This document shows, piece by piece, positions 7,513 through 13,945 of a stretch of 29,029 nucleotides of DNA (within the stretch, counting starts at the first letter, position 1; the number at the start of each line of letters is the position of its first letter). The position numbers and the translations under genes are program-made. Under the pieces are notes generated by a model that saw nothing but the letters and a program-made list of their open reading frames with translations, ran no database searches and was not told where the DNA came from. The DNA is from Thomasclavelia spiroformis (lineage in GTDB: Bacteria > Bacillota_I > Bacilli_A > Erysipelotrichales > Coprobacillaceae): NCBI GenBank assembly GCA_018369555.1, contig JAGZCC010000026.1, positions 1 to 29,029 on the forward strand. Reading direction: 5' to 3'.

Positions 7513-7591
7513 GCCACTACACATAGACGGTTATTCTTAATGCTGCTACCTTCCGGTCCTGACATGGTTCGAAGCCGACTATTGTAATGGC
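7513..7591 (-). ncRNA. ffs: Small bacterial signal recognition particle RNA
   Basis: The minus strand from 7591 to 7513 has the SRP RNA core GTCAGGACCGGAAGGTAGCA (about 7564-7545) with the GGAA tetraloop and the asymmetric loop recognised by Ffh. The ends pair: the first nine bases, GCCATTACA, match the last nine, TGTAGTGGC, with one G-U pair. A run of six T follows as terminator. At 79 bases it is the short form lacking the Alu domain. It works with Ffh and FtsY in co-translational membrane targeting. Location beside tadA/dnaX is typical for Firmicutes. Confidence 0.95.
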
Positions 7592-7598
7592 ATATAAT

Positions 7599-7627
7599 AT
7601 TATAATATATTTAAAATATAAATTCAA
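7599..7627 (-). promoter_or_regulatory. Promoter of the SRP RNA gene
   Basis: TTGAAT (7627-7622) is 17 bases from a consensus TATAAT (7604-7599) on the minus strand. The predicted start, seven bases further, coincides with the first base of the SRP RNA at 7591. Confidence 0.88.
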
Positions 7628-7648
7628 TAGTATTTTTATATTTTCTTG

Positions 7649-7672
7649 TGAAATGAAAAGTTAAATTCCACT
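7649..7672 (+). repeat. IS30-like left inverted repeat
   Basis: The sequence TGAAATGAAAAGTTAAATTC and its last four bases match the reverse complement of 8425-8448 at 22 of 24 positions. It lies 16 bases before the first recognisable transposase codon and 22 bases beyond the SRP RNA promoter -35. Confidence 0.8.
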
Positions 7673-8210
7673 GTTCAAAAAAAGAGATTGTTCTCTGGAA
7701 TTTGTAACGGCTGTCCTAAGATTAAATACTGGCGTTTTGCTCATTATGATTTTGCCCATAAAGAATATCATGAATCTCTTATATCAAGTCGTATCGGTGT
7801 TAATGTAACTTTACAGGAAATCTGTGAACTTGGTCATTTTATTGAGCAGCTTCTTAAATTAAGTTTAATGGTTATAGATTCCTTTTTGCTGTTCTTCATG
7901 AATAATATAACTGTAAAAATGTGATAGATGGTGTTGATCTTCTTGAAAATATACTGGGTGCTGAAATGTTTAGAAATGAAGTCAATACTCTGCTCGATAG
8001 AGGATCATAATTTATAAAAGCAAAGAGTTAAAAGCTTGTTAAAATAAAAAAAGAACACAGTTATTTTATTGTGATCGTATGCATTTTTTCAATCTAGAAT
8101 TATTAAAAAAATTTATCGATTTTGGACTTGCCAAAATCGATAAAGATAAAATAATACTAAAACCATATCTATTAACAAAAATAAATAGTAAGATATCTGC
8201 TACCAGTTAG
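7664..8210 (+). pseudogene. IS30-family transposase, broken by frameshifts, stops and deletions
   Basis: Three pieces align with the usual order of an IS30-family transposase. Piece one (7664-7924) contains ICNGCPK, a CNGC motif, and ESLISSRIGVN, typical of the region after the N-terminal helix-turn-helix. It ends IDSFLLFFMNNITVK, where the DDE domain begins. Piece two, about 7918-8010 in another frame, reads DGVDLLENILGAEMF and then LLDRGS followed by TAA. The family has DRGSEF with the second catalytic Asp, so a Glu codon appears to have become a stop. Piece three (8040s-8210, third frame) has RTQLFYCD, then jumps to a C-terminal ELLKKFIDFGLAKIDKDK segment and KPYLL, skipping the catalytic Glu region. 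It cannot make an active enzyme. Confidence 0.78.
8105..8144 (-). terminator. Strong terminator antisense to the transposase remnant
   Basis: TTTATCGATTTTGG (8112-8125) pairs perfectly with 8131-8144: a 14-bp stem with loop ACTTG. On the minus strand it is followed by seven T (8111-8105). It would stop transcription coming from the acetyltransferase gene or its flank. On the plus strand the same bases encode DFGLAKIDK of the transposase C-terminus. Confidence 0.75.
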
Positions 8211-8339
8211 AACAAATAAGGATACATAAATCAAAGTAGAATTTACTCTTACACTAAGAAAAAATTATAATTCTACTGATCTTTTATATGTTCAAAAATC
8301 AAACGATATCTACTAATACAAATAAATTCTATCAAATAA

Positions 8340-8374
8340 AATAAGAGAACATAATAAACTATCTTTCTCTTATT
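8340..8374 (-). repeat. 10-bp inverted repeat in the IS remnant
   Basis: AATAAGAGAA (8340-8349) pairs perfectly with TTCTCTTATT (8365-8374) across a 15-base loop. On the minus strand it is followed by TTATTTG, so it could be a weak terminator for the acetyltransferase, but no clean T-tract is present. Confidence 0.35.
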
Positions 8375-8424
8375 ATTTGAGAAATCTTATCAACTAAATG
8401 CTATTAAAAGAAGTCTCTTTTAAA

Positions 8425-8448
8425 AGTGAAATTTAACTTTTCAATTCA
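8425..8448 (-). repeat. IS30-like right inverted repeat
   Basis: Its reverse complement matches the left repeat at 7649-7672 with two mismatches. It ends 11 bases before the stop codon of the acetyltransferase, so insertion was just downstream of that gene and did not cut it. Confidence 0.8.
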
Positions 8449-8459
8449 GCTTATATTTT

Positions 8460-8963
8460 CTATAAATATAAATTCATTAAATAAACATCTAAATACCGAT
8501 CATTTAATTTCATATAATTTTCATATGTTCCAATAATTTCAAATCCAAATTTATGATATAAAGCAATTGCTATTTCATTATCCGTAACCACTTCTAAATC
8601 GATTATTTCAATTTCTGCTTCTACCCCATATCCAATTACTGCACTTACTAAATTACTACCTATTCCTTGATGCCAATATTCTTTTAAAACACTCACACTT
8701 AAATCAGCACGATGTTTTAATCTAGATTCTTTATGCCCTTTTAAAGTTGAAATTCCAACAATCTTATCACCATCTTTTGCCAAAAGCATAACTGAATTAT
8801 CATTTTCATGCATTTCTTGAATAAATTCCATTTCTTGAATAGTATTTAAATTAATTTCATTATTTCCATAATTAAGATTATCAGTTTGACTAGTCACAAT
8901 ATTTAAATAATTAATTATTTCTTTTGCATCATCAGATTTTGCTTCACAATATTCAATATTCAT
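8460..8963 (-). CDS. GNAT-family N-acetyltransferase
   Basis: A 167-residue acetyl-CoA-dependent transferase. Motif A is clear: LSVSVLKEYWHQGIGSNLV at 88-106, with the Q-x-x-G-x-G/A pyrophosphate loop at 99-102. It is followed by an IIDLEVVTDNEIAIALYHKFGF stretch (120-141) typical of motif B, where the Tyr of ALYHKFGF is the usual general acid. The substrate cannot be told; close relatives include RimI-like and antibiotic acetyltransferases. AAAGGAG is 30 bases from the ATG, and no other start lies nearer in frame, so translation initiation is odd. It stands alone between a HAD phosphatase and an IS remnant. Confidence 0.85.
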   Translation of the reverse strand: MNIEYCEAKSDDAKEIINYLNIVTSQTDNLNYGNNEINLNTIQEMEFIQEMHENDNSVMLLAKDGDKIVGISTLKGHKESRLKHRADLSVSVLKEYWHQGIGSNLVSAVIGYGVEAEIEIIDLEVVTDNEIAIALYHKFGFEIIGTYENYMKLNDRYLDVYLMNLYL

Positions 8964-9197
8964 TGTTTTATTTAGTATATTAATAATACACTTCTCCTTT
9001 CTTCAAATTCTACATAAATATCAAAATAATTAAAAACTAAAGAAGTAAATATAAATCTGACTCCTCTTTATAATTACATCATAAAATATTTTAATGATAC
9101 TTATTAAAGGTTTAAAATATATTATAAATATATTTTTCTAAAAATATTATAACATAAATATAATTATCGATACTAAATTATTTTACATATTCCTATT
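8964..9197 (-). promoter_or_regulatory. Leader and candidate promoter of the acetyltransferase
   Basis: A TG-extended TATAAT (TGTTATAAT, 9154-9146 minus strand) is the best promoter here. Its -35 is poor. It would give a leader of about 175 bases. AAAGGAG at 9000-8994 lies 30 bases from the ATG and is followed by a four-codon GTG reading frame (GTG TAT TAT TAA). No gene is visible in the rest, and no known riboswitch pattern was recognised. Confidence 0.4.
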
Positions 9198-10016
9198 TTA
9201 TTTAAAATTCTTTATTAACCAATTTGCTACACCGTCATTTTCATTACTATCAATTACTGCTGTAGCTTGTTTTTTTAATTGATCTACAGCATTTTCCATC
9301 GCATAACTTTGATTAGAAACTTTAAACATTTCCAAATCATTAATTGCATCACCAAAACAAATAACTTCATCACATTTTAAAATTTCTTTAAGTTTTAAAA
9401 TAGCATTAGCTTTTGATGCCATTCTAGGCATGATTTCCAACCAATATTCGTCACGATAAATTTCCTGTTGAAAAGTAACATTATAATTTATATTATTTTT
9501 CAATATGTCATATACTGAATTTAATTCATGATAATTTCCAATTACTGTAAAATAATATACTTCCCCTTGATATAAACTATTCAAATCATTAATCAAATTA
9601 ATTCGAGGATCTTTTTTTCGTTTAATTAAATATTCTTTTGTTCCATTATTTAATTTTTCATTTATAATCGTAACTCTTTCTTTGTTATCTACCAAAGCAT
9701 AGACCATTGGATTAATTTTATTTTTTATCATAATTTTTTTTATAAATTCAACTTGTGAATCACTAAAAATATTCTTATGAATAAACTTTCCACTTTTTCC
9801 ATCAATAATAAACGTACCGTTATAAATAATCATTGGTAAATTTAAATTTAATTTCTTCGTTAGTGGTCTAGAAGAAATTAAAGAACGTGCAGTAGCATAA
9901 GTAAAATTCATTCCTTCAGTAATTAATTTATTAATTATTTCAATAGTATAATCACTTATGAATCCATCCTTATTTAATAAAGTTCCATCTAAATCACTTA
10001 TATATAAAGTTTTCAT
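9198..10016 (-). CDS. Cof-type HAD-IIB family hydrolase
   Basis: The 272-residue protein is a haloacid-dehalogenase-superfamily phosphatase with a C2-type cap, probably acting on sugar phosphates or other small phosphorylated metabolites. Motif I is DLDGT at 8-12 (nucleophile D8, acid D10), motif II TAR near 42-44, motif III K203 in MASKANAI, and motif IV GDAINDLEMF at 222-231. The substrate cannot be predicted from sequence. It begins 14 bases after the serS stop, with no Shine-Dalgarno and with a hairpin immediately before the ATG, so expression from the serS transcript may be low or conditional. Confidence 0.9.
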   Translation of the reverse strand: MKTLYISDLDGTLLNKDGFISDYTIEIINKLITEGMNFTYATARSLISSRPLTKKLNLNLPMIIYNGTFIIDGKSGKFIHKNIFSDSQVEFIKKIMIKNKINPMVYALVDNKERVTIINEKLNNGTKEYLIKRKKDPRINLINDLNSLYQGEVYYFTVIGNYHELNSVYDILKNNINYNVTFQQEIYRDEYWLEIMPRMASKANAILKLKEILKCDEVICFGDAINDLEMFKVSNQSYAMENAVDQLKKQATAVIDSNENDGVANWLIKNFK

Positions 10017-10020
10017 ATCT

Positions 10021-10050
10021 AAAAAGATAACTATTTTGTAGTTATCTTTT
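10021..10050 (-). terminator. Hairpin over the serS stop codon
   Basis: On the minus strand AAAAGATAACTA (10050-10039) pairs perfectly with TAGTTATCTTTT (10033-10022), a 12-bp stem with a 5-base loop ending in five T. The serS stop TAG is in the stem. It is a likely intrinsic terminator between serS and the HAD gene, though the T-tract is mostly within the stem. Confidence 0.6.
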
Positions 10051-11314
10051 CCTTTCCACCCATATATGGTCTTAATGCTACTGGAATATTAACACTTCCA
10101 TCCTCATTTAAATTATTTTCAAGGAAAGCAATTAACATTCTTGGTGGTGCAACAACAGTATTATTTAATGTATGAGCGAAATATTTTCCTTTTTCTCCAT
10201 TAATACGAATATTTAAACGACGTGCTTGAGCATCTGTTAAATTTGAACAAGAACCAACTTCAAAATATTTTTTCTGTCTAGGTGACCATGCTTCAACATC
10301 AATACTCTTTGATTTTAAATCTGCTAAATCACCAGAACAACATTCTAATGTTCTTACTGGAATATCTAATGATCTAAATAAATCTACTGTATTGTTCCAC
10401 AATTTATCAAACCACATTTTACTATCTTCTGGTTTACATACCACAATCATTTCCTGTTTTTCGAATTGATGAATTCGATAAACACCACGTTCTTCAATAC
10501 CATGAGCACCTTTTTCTTTTCTAAAACATGGTGAATAAGATGTATATGTATATGGTAATTTAGATTCATCTAAAATATTATCAATAAACTTACCAATCAT
10601 TGAGTGCTCAGATGTACCAATTAAATATAAATCTTCACCTTCAATTTTATACATCATACTATCCATTTCTTCAAAACTCATAACTCCTGTAACTACATTA
10701 CTACGAATCATATATGGTGGAATAACATAGGTAAATCCACGGTCAATCATAAAATCACGTGCATAAGAAAGAATTGCTGAATGTAACCGAGCAACATCTC
10801 CCATTAAATAATAAAAACCTTGTCCAGCAACACGTCCTGCTGCATCCATGTCAATTCCTTCAAATTTTTCCATAATCTCTGTATGATAGGGAATTTCAAA
10901 ATCTGGTACTACTGGTTCTCCATATTTAGTAATTTCAACATTTTCACTATCATCTTTACCTAATGGTACTGAATCATCTATAAAGTTTGGAATTTTCATC
11001 ATTATAGATTTCAATTCATTCCCATATTTAGTTTCCAATTCCTCTAATTCTTTTAATTCATCTGCCATTTCATTCACTTGTTTTTTATTATGTTCAGCAG
11101 CTTCCTTATTACCCTCACGCATAAATTGCCCAATTTCCTTAGATAATTTATTACGCATACTTCTTAATTCACTAGCCTTTGTTAATACTTCACGATAATC
11201 TTTATCTAATTTATAAGCTTCATCTACTAACCCAATCTTATCGTCTTGAAATTTCTTTTTCATATTTTCTTTAACTAGGGTTGGGTTTTCTCTTAATATT
11301 GCAATATCAATCAT
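10031..11314 (-). CDS. serS: Seryl-tRNA synthetase
   Basis: SerRS charges tRNA-Ser (and tRNA-Sec where present). At 427 residues it has family length. The N-terminal antiparallel coiled coil (about 27-100, Lys/Glu-rich) grips the long variable arm of tRNA-Ser. The class II core shows TSEHSMIGKF, then motif 2 SPCFRKEKGAHGIEERGVYR, the GSCSNLTDAQARR segment, and motif 3 LNNTVVAPPRMLIAFLEN. Transcription starts from its own promoter (11354-11381), and the short leader has no room for a T-box, unlike serS in many Firmicutes. The gene follows gyrA, as in other relatives where serS is near the origin. Confidence 0.97.
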   Translation of the reverse strand: MIDIAILRENPTLVKENMKKKFQDDKIGLVDEAYKLDKDYREVLTKASELRSMRNKLSKEIGQFMREGNKEAAEHNKKQVNEMADELKELEELETKYGNELKSIMMKIPNFIDDSVPLGKDDSENVEITKYGEPVVPDFEIPYHTEIMEKFEGIDMDAAGRVAGQGFYYLMGDVARLHSAILSYARDFMIDRGFTYVIPPYMIRSNVVTGVMSFEEMDSMMYKIEGEDLYLIGTSEHSMIGKFIDNILDESKLPYTYTSYSPCFRKEKGAHGIEERGVYRIHQFEKQEMIVVCKPEDSKMWFDKLWNNTVDLFRSLDIPVRTLECCSGDLADLKSKSIDVEAWSPRQKKYFEVGSCSNLTDAQARRLNIRINGEKGKYFAHTLNNTVVAPPRMLIAFLENNLNEDGSVNIPVALRPYMGGKEKITTK

Positions 11315-11353
11315 TTCTATTCTCCCTTGTTTATATTATAAAGTCATATATTA

Positions 11354-11381
11354 ATTATAATCTTTATTCAATTATTGTCAA
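11354..11381 (-). promoter_or_regulatory. serS promoter
   Basis: Perfect TTGACA (11381-11376) and perfect TATAAT (11359-11354) on the minus strand with a 16-base spacer. Start is predicted near 11347, leaving a leader of about 33 bases with AGGGAG before the ATG. Confidence 0.88.
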
Positions 11382-11399
11382 AGTGTTTATTTTTAAACA

Positions 11400-11427
11400 A
11401 ATTAATATTTCCAAGGAAATATTAATT
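11400..11427 (-). terminator. Second hairpin after gyrA (perfect 13-bp dyad)
   Basis: AATTAATATTTCC (11400-11412) and GGAAATATTAATT (11415-11427) are exact reverse complements, separated by two bases. On the minus strand it is followed by TGTTT. It sits between the gyrA hairpin and the serS -35, and may act as terminator or as a protein-binding dyad. Confidence 0.5.
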
Positions 11428-11432
11428 ATATG

Positions 11433-11464
11433 AAATAATCGAGGATGAAATTCCCCGATTATTT
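11433..11464 (-). terminator. Hairpin three bases after the gyrA stop
   Basis: AAATAATCG (11433-11441) pairs with CGATTATTT (11456-11464), extended by three more pairs including a G-U, giving 12 bp and an 8-base loop. It has no T-tract of its own, and with the next hairpin it probably ends the gyrase operon. Confidence 0.55.
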
Positions 11465-11467
11465 TAT

Positions 11468-13930
11468 CTAGTCATTAGTTACATCATCATTATTATTTTG
11501 TTCAATAGCTTTTTCAACAACTTCAACAGAAGAAACTTTATTGTTTTCATTAACTTTAATCAAACGTACCCCTTGAGTAGCTCGACCAGCAGTTGTAACT
11601 TGCTCCATAGGCAAACGAATCATAATACCATCGTCAGTTATAATTAATAAATCTTCATCGCCATTTACTGCACGTAATGCAACTATTTTACCATTACGTT
11701 CCGTAGTATGAATAGTTTTAACTCCTTTACCGCCTCGATTAGATAGACGATATTCCTCTAATGGAGACATTTTACCATAGCCTCTTTCAGTAACAACCAA
11801 AATATATTTTCCTTCTTTATCCGTTGTCATTCCTACAACTTCACTACCATCAACATTAATTCCCTTTACCCCGCTTGAAATACGCCCCATTGGACGAACA
11901 TTAGCTTCTTCAAAGCGAACAAGTTTACCATTTGAGGCTGCAATTAATATTTGATCACTGCCACTTGTAAGTTTAACTTGAACAAGTTGATCATTATCTT
12001 TTAAACAAATTGCAATCTTTCCAGATTGGCGAATTCGTTGAAACTCATTAATATGAACACGTTTTACTAATCCACCTTTAGTAACAAAGAATAAATAATA
12101 ATTACTATTTTGTTCAATTTGTTTTCGATCAATATTTATCATCGATTTAATGTTTTCTTCTTTATCAAGATTCAATAAATTAACAACTGGCAATCCTTTA
12201 GCAGAACGACCAAATTCTGGTATATTATATCCTTTTAAACGATATACTTTTCCAAAATTAGTAAAGAACAATAAATCATCATGTGTTGACATATTTATTA
12301 ACGAGCTAACTATGTCATCATTATTAGTTGACATGCCTTTAATACCACGTCCACCACGATTTTGTGATTTATATGTATCGACTGGCATCCTTTTTATATA
12401 ACCATTATTTGTAAGTGAAATAATAACATCTTCAACTGGTATTAAATCTTCATCTTCCAAATCAAATGTTCCTTGAATTATTTCAGTTCTACGTTTATCA
12501 CCATATTTATCTTTGATTTCTTCTAATTCATCATGAATAATTGATAATAAACGTTCTCTATTTTCTAATATATCTTTTAAATCTGCAATAATTTCTAATA
12601 ATTTATTTAAGTCATCTTCAATTTTTTGTCTTTCTAAACCAGCTAAACGCTGTAATTGCATTTCACGAATTGCCTTAGCTTGTTTATCAGACATATTAAA
12701 TTCTTCCATTAATCTAGTTTGAATAATATCAGTAGTACGACTTGAACGAATTAATTCAATTATTGCATCAATTTGATCCAATGCCCTTTTTAGCCCTTCT
12801 AAGATATGAGCACGATCTTCAGCTTTATTTAATCTAAATTTAGTTCTACGTCTAATAACTTCTTCTTGATGATCAAGATACAAACTTATCATTTCTTTTA
12901 AATTTAATGTTTTTGGTTCATTATTTACTAACGCAATACAATTTGCCCCAAAAGTAGTTTGTAATGATGTAAGTTTATACAATTGATTTAAAATTACTTC
13001 AGGTTGAATATCTCTTCTTAACTCAATTACCACTCTAATACCATCACGGTTAGATTCATCACGTATTTCAGTAATTCCCTCAATTTTTTTATCTCTAACT
13101 AATTGAGACATTTTTTCAATCATACGTGCTTTATTAACCATATAAGGAAGTTCAGTAACAATGATTACTTTCTTATTACCTTTTTCTTCAATTTCTGTTT
13201 TAGCTCTCATGATAATTAAACCATTACCAGTCTCATAAGCTTTCTTGATAGCACTCTTGCCCAAAATATATCCACCAGTTGGAAAATCAGGACCTTGAAT
13301 ATAATTTTCCATTAATTCAACAATTGAAATATCAGGATTCTTTGCAACTGCAAGAATTGCATCAATTACCTCTCCTAAATTATGTGGTGGAATATTTGTT
13401 GCCATCCCTACTGCGATTCCAGTTGAACCATTAATTAATAAATTAGGAATTCTAGCTGGTAATACAGCTGGTTCTTGTTCTTCTCCATCATAATTAGGAA
13501 TAAAATCAATTGTATCTTCTTTCAAATCTCGAACTAATTCACTAGAAATTTTAGACATTCTAGCTTCAGTATAACGTTGCGCTGCAGCTCCGTCACCATC
13601 AATTGAACCAAAATTCCCATGACCATCAACCAACATATAACGATAAGAAAAATCTTGAGCCATTCTTACTAACGCCTCATAAATTGAAGAATCTCCGTGA
13701 GGATGATATTTCCCCATTACTTCCCCGACAATACGTGCTGATTTTTTATAAGGAGTCCCAGGTGTACAACCTAAATCACTCATACCATATATAATCCTTC
13801 TTTGTACAGGTTTTAAACCATCACGAACATCAGGTAATGCTCTAGCTACAATAACTGACATGGCATATTGCATAAAAGAGTTTTTCATTTCAGATGTCAA
13901 TTTAACTTTTCTAATTCCACGTTCTTCCAT
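11468..13930 (-). CDS. gyrA: DNA gyrase subunit A
   Basis: GyrA cuts and rejoins DNA and wraps it for negative supercoiling, as an A2B2 enzyme with GyrB. The 820-residue chain has the N-terminal winged-helix/tower core with catalytic Y120 in AAQRYTEARM, and the six-bladed C-terminal domain with the GyrA box at QNRGGRGIKG, which tells it from ParC. The quinolone-resistance region reads HPHGDSSIYEA: the positions matching E. coli Ser83 and Asp87 are Ser81 and Glu85, both common in susceptible Gram-positives. It ends in an acidic Asn-rich tail. AAAGGAG before the ATG. It begins 15 bases after gyrB in the S4-recF-gyrB-gyrA operon. Confidence 0.98.
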   Translation of the reverse strand: MEERGIRKVKLTSEMKNSFMQYAMSVIVARALPDVRDGLKPVQRRIIYGMSDLGCTPGTPYKKSARIVGEVMGKYHPHGDSSIYEALVRMAQDFSYRYMLVDGHGNFGSIDGDGAAAQRYTEARMSKISSELVRDLKEDTIDFIPNYDGEEQEPAVLPARIPNLLINGSTGIAVGMATNIPPHNLGEVIDAILAVAKNPDISIVELMENYIQGPDFPTGGYILGKSAIKKAYETGNGLIIMRAKTEIEEKGNKKVIIVTELPYMVNKARMIEKMSQLVRDKKIEGITEIRDESNRDGIRVVIELRRDIQPEVILNQLYKLTSLQTTFGANCIALVNNEPKTLNLKEMISLYLDHQEEVIRRRTKFRLNKAEDRAHILEGLKRALDQIDAIIELIRSSRTTDIIQTRLMEEFNMSDKQAKAIREMQLQRLAGLERQKIEDDLNKLLEIIADLKDILENRERLLSIIHDELEEIKDKYGDKRRTEIIQGTFDLEDEDLIPVEDVIISLTNNGYIKRMPVDTYKSQNRGGRGIKGMSTNNDDIVSSLINMSTHDDLLFFTNFGKVYRLKGYNIPEFGRSAKGLPVVNLLNLDKEENIKSMINIDRKQIEQNSNYYLFFVTKGGLVKRVHINEFQRIRQSGKIAICLKDNDQLVQVKLTSGSDQILIAASNGKLVRFEEANVRPMGRISSGVKGINVDGSEVVGMTTDKEGKYILVVTERGYGKMSPLEEYRLSNRGGKGVKTIHTTERNGKIVALRAVNGDEDLLIITDDGIMIRLPMEQVTTAGRATQGVRLIKVNENNKVSSVEVVEKAIEQNNNDDVTND

Positions 13931-13945
13931 TTTTTCTCTCCTTTA

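Larger units (their letters stand above)
7649..8448 (+). mobile_element. Degenerate, internally deleted IS30-family insertion sequence
   Basis: The 800-base segment is bounded by inverted repeats that match at 22 of 24 positions (7649-7672 and 8425-8448), both ending in the TTAAATT core. Between them lie three fragments of an IS30-type transposase in three different frames. Intact members are about 1 kb or more, so part of the middle is gone. No clear target duplication was seen. It fills most of the gene-free stretch between ffs and the acetyltransferase. The interval 8211-8424, after the transposase remnant, has no coding signal. Confidence 0.82.

Noticed and set aside
7489..7524. N-terminal extension of tadA (12 more residues)
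   Set aside because: It runs into the 3' end and T-run of the SRP RNA gene, lacks a ribosome site, and the ATG at 7488 has a good one with the right family length.
7688..7924. Independent 78-residue protein on the plus strand
   Set aside because: Its content is an IS30 transposase fragment without a proper start (TTG with no ribosome site), and further fragments follow in other frames.
12150..12401. Plus-strand open frame of 83 codons inside gyrA
   Set aside because: Antisense shadow of a highly conserved gene, with no ribosome site or recognisable motif; the same holds for frames at 262-543, 4867-5082, 13603-13794, 15062-15244 and 19783-20061.
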